From positions 1 to 36,636 of the forward strand of contig JARLGR010000017.1 of NCBI GenBank assembly GCA_031292665.1: DNA of 36,636 bases, given 5' to 3'. This document shows positions 1 through 9,118 of this stretch, in pieces. A program made the position numbers and the translations under genes. The first letter of the stretch is position 1, and every line of letters begins with the position of its first letter. The notes under the pieces were generated by a model. It worked only from the letters and a program-made list of their open reading frames with translations. It was not told the origin of the DNA and made no database searches. The DNA is from Mycobacterium sp. (GTDB taxonomy: Bacteria; Actinomycetota; Actinomycetes; Mycobacteriales; Mycobacteriaceae).

Positions 1-190
1 CGAAAATTATGCCCTTGTCGAGCATTACGCCTATACAGTAAGTCACGCGATGCGCCTTCTGGGCAATCGACCCCGCCGTTCCTATTGCCACGGGCTTCTG
101 GCCGTGTGGCAGACGTGCAGGTGAGAGCGATTCCCAATCCCAGATTTGACCCTGCACCGATGCCGTCGAGATTACATGGCGGCTCGAACG
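1..190. other. left edge, no supported gene
   Basis: No gene can be supported here. A reading frame on the plus strand is open from base 2 to a TGA at 122-124 (40 codons). It has a fairly protein-like composition (HYAYTVSHAMRLLGNRPR), so it could be the 3' end of a gene or gene remnant starting outside the window. I recognise no family. A minus-strand ATG near base 27 could also start a gene leaving the window to the left, but only eight codons are visible. Confidence 0.3.
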
Positions 191-424
191 TCATGATCCG
201 CGGCGCACTGGCATAACCCGGCAGCCGATGGTGCCGTCCTCTGCCTGGATCCATACGTCGGCGTGTGGCTCGTCTTCAGGGAATGTGCGGGTTCCACGTG
301 CATACCGTGCCGCCGCCGAACTGTTCGGTGAGGTGTGGTCCCAGGATGGTTCGGCGTCGGGCAGGCACCAGCCTTGTGGTGGTGTGGCCGGGCCGACGAA
401 GGTGAGCGGGCGGTCGTGCATCAT
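191..424 (-). CDS. small hypothetical protein (77 aa)
   Basis: This is a 77-residue ORF beginning with two ATG codons (MMHDRPLTF) and ending in TGA. The translation has balanced composition and looks protein-like: a proline/tryptophan-rich N-terminal half followed by a stretch with DEPHADVWIQAEDGTIGCRV. I do not recognise a family, and no signal peptide or membrane segment is visible. There is no strong Shine-Dalgarno sequence; GAGACG lies about 10 bases upstream. It sits among toxin-antitoxin fragments, so it may itself be a remnant. It could also be non-coding, because the opposite strand is open over much of the same interval. Confidence 0.38.
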   Translation of the reverse strand: MMHDRPLTFVGPATPPQGWCLPDAEPSWDHTSPNSSAAARYARGTRTFPEDEPHADVWIQAEDGTIGCRVMPVRRGS

Positions 425-428
425 TTAG

Positions 429-683
429 CAAACGTCTCGCACGGCCACAAACCGGGCGCACACTCGCGGCGCGCAACTGTTGCTGGATACGTTGGGCAAG
501 GTTGTCGTCACCTCGGAGATCGGCGGTGGCCGGCTCATCGTGGTCGATGCACTAGACGATGAGGCGCCGCGATTCTACGAACACTTCCACTTCACGCCTG
601 TAAGGAATCGCGAGCGCCGATTGGTGAAGGTGTCCACGGCGGCGAATGCGCTCCGGGCCGCATGGAAGGGTGGCCAGTCTTGA
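429..683 (+). pseudogene. GNAT-type toxin, 3' fragment
   Basis: The frame follows directly after a TAG at 426-428 and has no ATG start. Its translation carries the second half of a GNAT acetyltransferase: RGAQLLLDTLGKVV corresponds to the acetyl-CoA pyrophosphate loop/helix, and GGGRLIVVDALDDEAPRFYE then HFHFTP to the last strand-helix motif. This resembles the TacT/AtaT-like acetyltransferase toxins common in mycobacteria, which normally have about 160 residues and follow an RHH antitoxin. Only about 80 residues remain, and the N-terminal half and the antitoxin are missing. A TTG at 480 could start a shorter peptide, but that would lack part of the acetyl-CoA site. I infer a dead gene fragment. 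Confidence 0.65.
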
Positions 684-739
684 GTACCGCAGCCGCGCAG
701 ATAACCGAATAAGGAATTTCTGCGCCGCCTGGCCGCGTT

Positions 740-960
740 GCATCACACGCATGGCTTTCCTTCGGTAGCCCGGGATACCCAGTTCCGCGCGAGTGCGTCG
801 TCGAACGCTGTCGCCATCTCGCCGCAGCGATATCGGCCTCCTCACCGCGTTCCATCAGTTTGCGGATTTCGTGGTGCTCCAGCTCGGCCAAGATCGCCGT
901 CGACCACAGCGGACGGTAAGGCCCTTCGATCGCCAGTGACAACAGAAAGTCGCGCTGCAG
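740..960 (-). pseudogene. PIN-domain (VapC-like) toxin fragment, frameshifted
   Basis: Read on the minus strand, LQRDFLLSLAIEGPYRPLW followed by STAILAELEHHEIRKLMERG matches the N-terminal third of the PIN-domain ribonuclease family found in mycobacteria. The first catalytic Asp motif upstream is absent. After EADIAAAR the reading frame is lost. The expected continuation (MATAFDDALARNWVSRATEG) appears in another frame starting near 817, so there is a frameshift. The C-terminal catalytic Asp residues are not visible downstream. The fragment abuts the 3' end of the hydrolase gene and points toward the GNAT fragment. No antitoxin partner is seen. Confidence in the family is moderate; confidence that it is non-functional is high. 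Confidence 0.6.
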
Positions 961-1004
961 ACTCGCGGCGATGAGTAACCAGTCGATCGCCGACCGTCCA
1001 GCGT

Positions 1005-2159
1005 TCAGCCCACAGGGCCAGTATGGTTGTCGAGCCAGCCGAGAATGACACGCAAGGACAGCCCCAAGTTCCCTATCTGGCAGTGGTTTTGAGCGCTCTC
1101 GGCGCGGGTGAATAAGCGTGCAGTCACCGATTGAGCATTCGTCAGGGTCTGGATTTGCGCATCGAGCTGGTCGAGGGGCACGTAGTGATCCTCGGCTCCG
1201 GCCATCAGCAACACGTCTTGGGTGATTCTGGAAGAGACGTCATCGGTGCGCATGGTGCGCACCGCGGCCAGCGCCTGGGCTGGGGTGTCGACTCCAAACA
1301 CCGTTTCGGCGTTTCCGATGCCCCAGTCGGCCAACAAGTTCCGGCTGCGGACCCGGTTTATCAACCTGTCCACCACGACCGCCGGCAGTCGGCCGGCGTT
1401 AACCACCAGCGCTTTTTGCGGCGCGGCCAACCGGTAGGCGAAGCAGGCGGTGAAGTCGGTGAGACTGTCGTCGGCGATGACTCGGCTCACCCGCGGCTCG
1501 TAAGCTGCGGCACGCATGACCAGGCACCCGCCGAGTGAAAACCCCATCAAAGTCACGTCATCGAGACCGAAATGGTCAAGCACAGCGCCGACCGGCTTGT
1601 GCCACTCAGCCGTCATCGGCAATCCTGCTTCCAACGCCGCCCCTTGGCCGGGCCCGTCGAACGCCACGACGTCTAATCCCGCGTCGCGCAACGCCAACAG
1701 CATCGGCAGCCATTCCTCGATGTAGCTATCGAAGCCGCCGAAGACCACGATGGCCCCGCGCGGTGAAGCCGGCGTCAAGCGGTAAGCCGACAGGGTTGTC
1801 CCGTCGTAGACCACGTCGTGATGCTGGTCGGCGCTCACACCGCACTGTGTTAGCACGGTGTGCAGGAAGGTCTGCCGCGCGCCACGGCGGCGCGGGTCAT
1901 CGGCCGACATGAAGAACTCAGCGGCGCGGATCAGGTAAGCGCCCGCCAGCATCCGGCCCTGTCCGAGCGCACGCTCACCGAGAGCGAGCAGCTGCCGAAT
2001 CCAGTCGTCGTAGGTGGTCAGGCTAGGCGCGACCCGCCGCAGCTCGTCGAGCATCTGCGGTTCGCCAACCCAGTTCCAGAAGCGGTTGAGCTGAAAGTTC
2101 AGCGTCACATCCGGATGAAGGTCGTAATACCCGACCGGAAATGCAGCGTCATCACCCAT
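1005..2159 (-). CDS. alpha/beta hydrolase (FrsA/dipeptidyl-peptidase-like)
   Basis: This is a 384-residue cytosolic alpha/beta-hydrolase. The oxyanion region is VVFGGFDSYIEEW (138-150). The nucleophile elbow GFSLGG places Ser208, GAEDHYVP gives Asp324, and QNHCQIGN gives His359, so the catalytic triad is complete. An N-terminal helical cap of about 120 residues (FQLNRFWNWVGEP onward) precedes the hydrolase core, as in FrsA-like and 2,6-dihydroxypseudooxynicotine hydrolase-like proteins. The frame is open 64 codons further upstream to 2351. I chose ATG 2159 because the upstream stretch overlaps an opposite-strand toxin remnant and resembles no family extension. The substrate cannot be told. 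It is flanked on both sides by toxin fragments, suggesting it survived repeated insertions and deletions. Confidence 0.88.
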   Translation of the reverse strand: MGDDAAFPVGYYDLHPDVTLNFQLNRFWNWVGEPQMLDELRRVAPSLTTYDDWIRQLLALGERALGQGRMLAGAYLIRAAEFFMSADDPRRRGARQTFLHTVLTQCGVSADQHHDVVYDGTTLSAYRLTPASPRGAIVVFGGFDSYIEEWLPMLLALRDAGLDVVAFDGPGQGAALEAGLPMTAEWHKPVGAVLDHFGLDDVTLMGFSLGGCLVMRAAAYEPRVSRVIADDSLTDFTACFAYRLAAPQKALVVNAGRLPAVVVDRLINRVRSRNLLADWGIGNAETVFGVDTPAQALAAVRTMRTDDVSSRITQDVLLMAGAEDHYVPLDQLDAQIQTLTNAQSVTARLFTRAESAQNHCQIGNLGLSLRVILGWLDNHTGPVG

Positions 2160-2187
2160 ACAAGATCTTTTACTGTCTGAATCACCC

Positions 2188-2373
2188 GCGGGCGAGCCCG
2201 GAGGCAAACTCAGCCCGGAACTGGGCAGGATGACATACAACAAGCTGGTTCTCATCAACGCCGCCGAGAACATCAATGATCCCCGGATGCCCCCGGGCAA
2301 CCGCCCGGAGAGCTGGCTGCCAGCGGCGACGCCTTGGTTCGGGACACGCACCCGGTACCGCTGGCTGATATAG
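2188..2373 (+). pseudogene. HigB/RelE-type toxin fragment
   Basis: A plus-strand frame contains GGKLSPELGRM then TYNKLVLINAAENINDPRMP and PGNRPESW. This aligns well by eye with the middle of HigB/RelE toxins: a KLxPE...RKLVMLxAA motif, then a D-R-x-PPGNR-x-E motif. After PESW the usual GxxSIRINxQWR core is absent, and the frame runs to a TAG at 2371-2373 in unrelated sequence. An ATG at 2230 could open a 47-codon peptide, but it would lack the catalytic core. No HigA-like helix-turn-helix antitoxin is found next to it. High GC at third codon positions supports former coding use. It is opposite to the hydrolase's upstream region. Confidence 0.6.
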
Positions 2374-2398
2374 CTTCGCGGGGCGAGCGTAGACCTTG

Positions 2399-2423
2399 TA
2401 GTCTACAGGGTAGACTATACTAG
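2399..2423 (+). promoter_or_regulatory. mazEF promoter with autoregulatory operator candidate
   Basis: A perfect inverted repeat, TAGTCTAC-agg-GTAGACTA (2399-2417), lies immediately before the antitoxin ATG at 2424. A -10-like TAGACT (2411-2416) sits inside its right arm, seven bases before the start codon, so the transcript would be leaderless or nearly so. An overlapping TATACT at 2416-2421 is an alternative. RHH-type antitoxins bind such palindromes to repress their own operon, so operator use is a reasonable inference. No convincing -35 is visible. Confidence 0.6.
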
Positions 2424-2660
2424 ATGTCTACTAACTCGACGACGATCCGGGTATCCACGCAGACACGGGATCGGCTGTCTGCCCAAGCCCGCGAACGAGG
2501 TGTCTCCGTGTCTGCTCTCCTCGATGAGCTAGCCACCCAGGCCGAAAAGGATGCGATCTTCCGCGCCGAACGAGAAGCCACTCGCATGGAGGCCGCCAGC
2601 CGGGCCGCGCTTGGCGAGAAGGAAGACTGGGACATCACGATTGCCGACGGCGTTGTCTGA
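2424..2660 (+). CDS. MazE-type antitoxin
   Basis: A 78-residue protein whose first half ([20 protein letters not shown], then [13 protein letters not shown]) has the beta-strand plus two-helix pattern of ribbon-helix-helix DNA-binding domains. The charged second half ([20 protein letters not shown], then [11 protein letters not shown]) is a typical flexible toxin-neutralising tail. It is the first gene of a two-gene operon; its stop at 2658-2660 overlaps the toxin reading frame. I infer that it neutralises the adjacent MazF ribonuclease and represses the operon through the palindrome directly upstream. It has no Shine-Dalgarno sequence, consistent with leaderless translation from ATG 2424. 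It is the only intact member among several broken toxin loci here. Confidence 0.85.
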   Translation: MSTNSTTIRVSTQTRDRLSAQARERGVSVSALLDELATQAEKDAIFRAEREATRMEAASRAALGEKEDWDITIADGVV

Positions 2661-2997
2661 ACCCCACCGAGGCGAGGTCTGGCAGGTGGCTCTCGGTGCC
2701 GGGCGCGCGGGCGAACCGAGAAAACATCGACCGGCTGTCATCGTCTCCGTCGACCACATACTGGCAGGCGTCGAGGATGAACTGATCGTCGTCGTGCCGG
2801 TTTCAAGCTCCTTGGCACACAACCCGCTACGGCCGCGTATCTCGGTGGCCGAGGGCGTCGACGCCGAAAGTGTCGCCGTCTGTCGCAGCATCCGTGCGGT
2901 TTCTCGGAGTCGACTGCTGGAGCACCTGGGCGCACTTACACCCACCACGCTGGCCGAAATCGAACGCGCTGTTGCACTGATCCTCGGAATTGCTTAA
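2653..2997 (+). CDS. MazF-type endoribonuclease toxin
   Basis: A protein of about 114 residues with the MazF/PemK fold signature: [10 protein letters not shown] (first strand and loop), then [13 protein letters not shown], then [11 protein letters not shown], and a C-terminal helix ([20 protein letters not shown]). MazF proteins cut single-stranded RNA at short sequence motifs. The GEVW and RPAVIVS motifs correspond to the substrate-binding face with the conserved Arg. I chose TTG 2653 (giving [10 protein letters not shown]), which overlaps the antitoxin stop; TTG 2641 is also in frame with a similarly weak ribosome site. The overlap suggests translational coupling. Length is normal for MazF and no disruption is seen. 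Confidence 0.85.
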   Translation: MSEPHRGEVWQVALGAGRAGEPRKHRPAVIVSVDHILAGVEDELIVVVPVSSSLAHNPLRPRISVAEGVDAESVAVCRSIRAVSRSRLLEHLGALTPTTLAEIERAVALILGIA

Positions 2998-3372
2998 CCC
3001 TTCACACCGGGGATTGAGATACGGTCAGCAAGTTCGTTTGAGCACCGTCGGCGAATCCAATAGATGCCGTGCGAGGCGACGCGTTTAAGGTAAGAACACG
3101 GCCAGCATTACGACACTCCCGTAAGTAGCAGTAGCGGAAGAAACCGCGATACGCCTCGACTATTTCGTCTGTGTGACGGGCGCGGGTCGAATCTGTTGCC
3201 CCCGATAAAAACTAGGCTTCCATAGAACGGAGGCGTTCCTGTTGGCGACTCCGCTTGCGGGACATCGGTGTTGACTTCCCATACCCAGGTTCTTCCGGTG
3301 GCACTTTCCGGCATTCTGCACGATAGTCATATGAATCAGTAAGCGCACGTTTCAGCAGAGGTCGGAGCGTTC
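2998..3372. other. 375-bp intergenic region, no gene
   Basis: This stretch is somewhat AT-richer than its surroundings and has short ORFs on both strands that do not look like proteins. A TTGACT near 3270 resembles a -35 element, but no well-spaced -10 follows it. It must hold the promoter of the K+ channel gene. I see no riboswitch-like architecture; in particular I could not recognise a c-di-AMP (ydaO-type) aptamer, which sometimes precedes K+ transport genes. Confidence 0.4.
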
Positions 3373-5304
3373 ATGCAGAGAGACACAACGCCACGGCCGG
3401 ATGGTGAAGGTGATGTCATCGATTCCTCCCTCTCGAGCGAAGGCCGGACCATGAACGGCATTTCGCTGGCGACTACAGTCGCGATCGACCCCGGTAGCAC
3501 GCGGACGAAACGGTCGGATTCCCTTGAGTTGGGGGAGGTCTTTCAATTTCACCGCGAAATCATCGTCTGCGGTGAAGACGCGCTGTCGAAGACGATCGCC
3601 GAGGAGTTGAGGGGCGCCGGCGCGCGGATAATCAAAATCAACACCGCCGCCGATCTCCTCGGCGCCGGTGTCCATCGGGCGCGCGCCGTCGTCTGCGCGG
3701 GGCCCAATGACGCGACGAATCTGGAAATCGCGCTGCTGGCCAGGGAATACAGCCCAAACGTTCGCGTAGTGGCACGCCTGGCCAACGACGTGCTGCGCGA
3801 AGCGGTGGCCGCCGTCAACGGCCCCGGCGCGATCTTGGACGTCGCCGACCTCGCGACACCATCCATCGTCGAGGCGGTTCTGTCGCGTAACGCACACCAG
3901 TTCGACACGGCCGGTATCGAATTCGTCGTCTGGGCATCCGAGGCGCCGTACGGCGGGACTCTGCGGGAGATCTACGCCGACCTGGCTCCGGTGGCGGTGG
4001 TTCACGGGAAGAACTCACCTGCCCCCGGCGAGGTGGTGCCGTGTCCGGGACGGGATCAGCAGGTCTACGCCGGCGACTTGACCTCGATGATCGGCGTCAA
4101 GGACGAATTGGAAGCCCGAGGGATCACCGTGCCTCCCCCCACCGCGACGCGCTCTCGCAACTCCCGGGTGCGACGCGCATTCGATGCCGCGCGCGCCATG
4201 CTCGACGACGTCAACCCGATGCTGTATCCCTCGTTGGCATTCGCGTTTCTCCTCACGTTCGGCTCGACAGTCGTGGTGCACTTCAACTACCAGAACCCGC
4301 GGATGTCGTGGATCGACGCCCTGTACTTCGCCTCCGAGACGATTACGACCGTGGGCTATGGGGATTTCAGCTTCGCCCAGCAATCGACGTCACTGCGACT
4401 GTTCGCTGTCGCATTGATGTTCGGCGGCGTGACCGTTACCGCCATCCTGGTCGCGTTCCTTGCGGACCTGCTGTTGTCGCGCCGCTTCGTCCAAACGGCC
4501 GGACTCCGACGGGCTCGCCATATGCGCAACCACGTCGTCGTGGTCGGGCTGGGTTCGATCGGCATTCGCGTCGTCAGTGATCTCGCCGCCGCCGGATACG
4601 ACGTCCTCGTCATCGAGCAGGACGAGAACAACCGCTTCCTGCCGACCGCGGCCGAACTCGACGTGCCGGTGATTTTCGGAGACCCGACGATGCGCCAGAC
4701 GCTGGAGTCGGCGCGCGTCGATCGCGCCCGCGGCGTGGCGGTGGTGACCAACGACGACATGGAGAACATCGAGACCGGGATCGTCCTGCTTGAAATCCTG
4801 GGATCCGATACCAAGGCGCCGATCGTCTTGCGCGTTCAAGGCCGCGCTCTCGGCGCTGCGGTGAATCAGCGGTTCGGTTTCGATAATGTGCGGTCGATCG
4901 TGGATTTGGCGGCCCCCTGGTTCATCGGCGCGGCGATGGGCCTGCAGGTGCTGGGGACGTTTTGGGTGGGGCAGCGCTCCTTCATGGTCGGCGGAATGCT
5001 CGTGGCTGCGGGCAGCGAGCTAGATGGACTGCGAATGTCGGAACTGTCTACCCAAACCCGCGTCATCGCCATCACTCGACCGGAGGGGCCGATGAGCTTA
5101 CGCCCGCGCCGCGGCGCCCGACTGCAAGCTGGCGACACTGCCTACCTCATCGGTCCTTATCGTGAGCTGATCGCCACGCTGCGCAAGGGCCAGCCACCAC
5201 CGACGACCACGGTCAACGGTGAGCGCGCGGCGAGTCTGGCGGCCGCGCGTTCACAAAGGCCAGATGTGCGCCCGCCAAGATGGGCGACCGACCTCGACGC
5301 CTGA
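3373..5304 (+). CDS. K+ channel with RCK/TrkA-N domains on both sides of the pore
   Basis: A 643-residue membrane protein. Residues 60-175 form a TrkA-N-like Rossmann domain with a degenerate loop (IIVCGEDALSK). TM1 lies about 283-303. The pore helix and selectivity filter TTVGYGD are at 325-331, and TM2 is about 342-368. A canonical second TrkA-N domain begins HVVVVGLGSIGIRV (387-400), and a TrkA-C-like domain covers about 530-605. This is the two-TM MthK-like channel plan, with an extra regulatory domain before the pore. It should conduct K+ under ligand gating. ATG 3373 has a good ribosome site (GGTCGGAG); ATG 3451 is possible. It ends 11 bp from the convergent glutamine synthetase, without an obvious terminator. 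Confidence 0.9.
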   Translation: MQRDTTPRPDGEGDVIDSSLSSEGRTMNGISLATTVAIDPGSTRTKRSDSLELGEVFQFHREIIVCGEDALSKTIAEELRGAGARIIKINTAADLLGAGVHRARAVVCAGPNDATNLEIALLAREYSPNVRVVARLANDVLREAVAAVNGPGAILDVADLATPSIVEAVLSRNAHQFDTAGIEFVVWASEAPYGGTLREIYADLAPVAVVHGKNSPAPGEVVPCPGRDQQVYAGDLTSMIGVKDELEARGITVPPPTATRSRNSRVRRAFDAARAMLDDVNPMLYPSLAFAFLLTFGSTVVVHFNYQNPRMSWIDALYFASETITTVGYGDFSFAQQSTSLRLFAVALMFGGVTVTAILVAFLADLLLSRRFVQTAGLRRARHMRNHVVVVGLGSIGIRVVSDLAAAGYDVLVIEQDENNRFLPTAAELDVPVIFGDPTMRQTLESARVDRARGVAVVTNDDMENIETGIVLLEILGSDTKAPIVLRVQGRALGAAVNQRFGFDNVRSIVDLAAPWFIGAAMGLQVLGTFWVGQRSFMVGGMLVAAGSELDGLRMSELSTQTRVIAITRPEGPMSLRPRRGARLQAGDTAYLIGPYRELIATLRKGQPPPTTTVNGERAASLAAARSQRPDVRPPRWATDLDA

Positions 5305-5315
5305 CGAAGGCCGGG

Positions 5316-6752
<1,437 letters not shown>

Positions 6753-7017
6753 GGAATGCTCCTTTGCTTGATCTTCGCGGGCTGACGGCGAACTCCAGCC
6801 CGCCATGATCCTGCGCGCGACCGTATTGGGCGCCCTCCTATTCATGCACGCCATGCCGCCCTCCGCATCCGGGCGAAGATCAGTCAAGCGCGGGAGATTA
6901 GCTTCACCGGGAGAGCGGGAGCTCAAAACGAATAGTCGAACGATCCGCGACCATGCACCGATAGCCGCGCGGTGTCGCGTCGGCGTTCGTGGGCCGCAAT
7001 GTGGTGTTGACCCGCGA

Positions 7018-7743
7018 TCAGTCCGGCGGCGTTGGGGTCATCGACCCGATGTAATAAGTCTCGTGCCCCGTTGGGTAGCCGCCGCCGTCGGTGGCGATGT
7101 GAACGTGGTCGTAGTGATTCAGGGTTTCGTTGCCGTAGTCCGCCGTCCAACTTCCCGCGCCGACGCCCGGGTAGATCTTCTGCCGCCAGATCACGTGGTT
7201 CACCCCCCACCGTTTCGCATTCGCCAGCGCATACCCGGCGATCTGGTTGCCGAGCTCGATGCCCTCGGGGCTGTCATGGTTCGGGATCATCACATCGATC
7301 GCCAGCCCCTTGGGATGCCAGGGCAAGGGATCCTGCCGGAACCCGAAGATGGTTTTGATCTGCGGGAAAAGCACGCTGATGGTGCGGGCCGCCCAGATGG
7401 TCTTCACCTGCAACCGCTCCTCCGACGCGACGCCGGCAGGCAGCGCGAACTGGAACTGCTGGGCCGCGACAGGCGCGTTGGCCGCCAACGATCCCACTTC
7501 GGCGGGGGTGGCGGTGTGCGCCGCGCCGGCCGGCGTAGGCGACGCGCTCGTCGACGCCGGTGACGACGCAGCCGGACTCGGCGCCCGGCGCGGATGCTCG
7601 TTTGCTTGGGCATAGAGCATGGCGGCGGAGACGACGACCGTGGCGGCGAGCGCCAACCAGCGGCCCCGGCCGTCGGCTGACTTTTCGCTGACCACGACCA
7701 GCAGCCTAGTGCCCCGTGGGACTTCTGTGGCGGTCTCCGTCAA
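7018..7743 (-). CDS. membrane-anchored extracellular protein, M15-like fold
   Basis: A 241-residue protein with a short cytoplasmic N-terminus, one transmembrane segment ([17 protein letters not shown], about 29-45) and an Ala/Pro/Ser/Thr-rich linker (about 50-85). An extracellular domain follows, containing [12 protein letters not shown] and NHYDHVHIA. The spaced His/Asp motifs HPxGxAxD and DHVH resemble the ARB-07466/VldE-like C-terminal domain, which is related to metal-dependent M15/LAS peptidases. A cell-wall role is inferred and the reaction is unknown. The annotated start is a TTG without a good ribosome site. A GTG at codon 17 is also possible, so the exact N-terminus is uncertain. 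It is divergent from the VOC gene at 7995. Confidence 0.8.
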   Translation of the reverse strand: MTETATEVPRGTRLLVVVSEKSADGRGRWLALAATVVVSAAMLYAQANEHPRRAPSPAASSPASTSASPTPAGAAHTATPAEVGSLAANAPVAAQQFQFALPAGVASEERLQVKTIWAARTISVLFPQIKTIFGFRQDPLPWHPKGLAIDVMIPNHDSPEGIELGNQIAGYALANAKRWGVNHVIWRQKIYPGVGAGSWTADYGNETLNHYDHVHIATDGGGYPTGHETYYIGSMTPTPPD

Positions 7744-7994
7744 CTCTTAATTGGCTTTTACTACGGAGCGGAGCCGCCCACGATGACCGTCAGCACTGAT
7801 GACCGGGGGTCGCCCTTGTCGGCAAGTGCCATAACGAGTCTGGGGCGCACAAGCGTGAGCGGACCAGCCACCGCACCGCGCCGGGGGTCCCGCGACTTCC
7901 GATGGCCACTATTTCCCGTTGCGTAGTCGCCGCGTCCGGCAAACTGTTTGTTGCACGATCTCTGTTCTTCCGTCGAGCCACGAGGACGCTTCGC

Positions 7995-8471
7995 ATGACA
8001 CAGAACTCGATCGGGATCACGGGCTTCTCGCACGTCTGCATCGCGGTATCCGATGCTGAAGCGTCGTTGCGGTTCTACCGCGATCTGCTGGGACTCGACG
8101 TCTTCTTCGACGTCGAACTCGACGGTCCGCCTATGGAAGTCGTGACGGGGGAGGCCGGCGCGCGCGGCCGGATGATCGGCGGGATGCTCGGCGGTACCGT
8201 CGTGGAGCTTCTCGAGTTCGCGCACCGCCCCTTGGTGCGGCGCGACGACACCACGCTCGGCTACACCAACGTCTCCTTGAGCGTCCGCGACATCGACGCC
8301 GCACTGGCCGCGGTGACCGCCGCCGGCCTTCAGCCGGAGCAGCAACCGGTGGAGATCGGGGGCGTGCGGATGTTCTTCGTCCGTGACCCGGATGGCACCC
8401 CGGTCGAGTTCGTGTGCTACCCCAACGGGGAACGAACCTCGGCCCAAATGTGGGGCTACACAGGCAGCTAA
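7995..8471 (+). CDS. VOC superfamily protein (glyoxalase/dioxygenase-like)
   Basis: A 158-residue protein with the paired beta-alpha-beta-beta-beta modules of the vicinal oxygen chelate fold: FSHVCIAVSDAEASLRFYRD (first half, with a metal-ligand His) and TLGYTNVSLSVRDIDAALAA (second half), ending FFVRDPDGTPVEFVCYP with the usual C-terminal Glu ligand. The size fits a small lactoylglutathione-lyase-like or methylmalonyl-CoA-epimerase-like enzyme; the substrate is not inferable. I chose ATG 7995 over the longer frame because GAGGA lies eight bases upstream and the family motif starts ten residues in. It is convergent with the DUF5313 gene. Confidence 0.88.
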   Translation: MTQNSIGITGFSHVCIAVSDAEASLRFYRDLLGLDVFFDVELDGPPMEVVTGEAGARGRMIGGMLGGTVVELLEFAHRPLVRRDDTTLGYTNVSLSVRDIDAALAAVTAAGLQPEQQPVEIGGVRMFFVRDPDGTPVEFVCYPNGERTSAQMWGYTGS

Positions 8472-8530
8472 GAGGTCAGTTCCGGCCTAGCAGATCGCTT
8501 GTTGCGCAGACGCCTTCGTCAGCGCGGCCG

Positions 8531-8953
8531 TCAGAAAAAGGGATTGCTGTTCGCTTGCCACTCGGCCGACTGCGGCCGCTCCCCGTAGCGCGCGACGTAG
8601 TCCTTGTGCATCCTGGCGTCTCTATCGCGCCTGATCACGTCAACCAGGTTGGGGTCCAGCCCATGCTGCGCCAATCGGTGCCGCCGCCACACCTTGTTCA
8701 TGGCCATGGAGATGAGCAATGCCCATATGTAGATGGGCACCGTCATCTCCGTGTGCACATACAGCGACGCCGGCAGCAGCCAGAACGGTGCGAGCACGAA
8801 GAGCGGGGGGATCGCGAACACGACCATGAAACGCCGGACGGCTCCCTTATCGGCCAGGTCATGGGCGACCCAATCGCGCATGCTGTCCGGCAGGCGTCGA
8901 AAGCCGTACGCGTATAAGACGTACTGCACGAAGTTGGGTCGTGTGGCTGCCAT
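8531..8953 (-). CDS. DUF5313 family membrane protein
   Basis: A 140-residue protein with the pattern of the actinobacterial DUF5313 family. It begins NFVQYVLYAYGFRRLPDSM, has a charged stretch (RDWVAHDLADKGAVRRF), then two hydrophobic segments (MVVFAIPPLFVLAPFWLLPA at about 43-62 and VPIYIWALLISMAMN at about 72-86), and ends with a basic C-terminal tail. The function of the family is unknown. ATG 8953 has AGAGGA at a suitable distance. Nothing in the neighbourhood specifies a role; it lies back-to-back with the NAGGN operon, so the 165-bp region between them must serve both directions. Confidence 0.85.
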   Translation of the reverse strand: MAATRPNFVQYVLYAYGFRRLPDSMRDWVAHDLADKGAVRRFMVVFAIPPLFVLAPFWLLPASLYVHTEMTVPIYIWALLISMAMNKVWRRHRLAQHGLDPNLVDVIRRDRDARMHKDYVARYGERPQSAEWQANSNPFF

Positions 8954-9118
8954 AACATTCCTCTGCCCTGGTGTCTCTCTCCATTTTTACCCATGGCCGC
9001 GGGCCTCACCAATGGCCAATGGTCACACGGTGCAGAGATGTGGCGAAGGCCACTGAGATCCCGCACCGACCGACGGCGGCGCGAAGCGTCCCGCGGGCCG
9101 CGGGGTAGGGTCGAGAAG

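Noticed and set aside
3352..4005. Long minus-strand ORFs opposite the K+ channel and elsewhere (for example 12319-14235)
   Set aside because: They are antisense shadows of GC-rich genes, with Arg/His/Gln/Gly-heavy translations and no domains.
6753..6926. N-terminal extension of the glutamine synthetase
   Set aside because: The extra 58 residues do not resemble GlnA and the internal GTG has an ideal ribosome site; the region is better read as a leader/promoter.
6753..6960. GlnR box upstream of the GlnA1-like gene
   Set aside because: I looked for AC-n9-AC with the extended consensus on the relevant strand and found no acceptable match.
7782..7925. 47-codon plus-strand ORF (MTVSTDDRGSPLSASAITSL...) before the VOC gene
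   Set aside because: No family resemblance, mediocre codon pattern and no convincing ribosome site; it lies in a divergent promoter region.
8993..9118. Extended start of the amidotransferase gene
   Set aside because: It would add 42 Arg-rich residues before the catalytic Cys, which must be residue 2 for this Ntn-type glutaminase.
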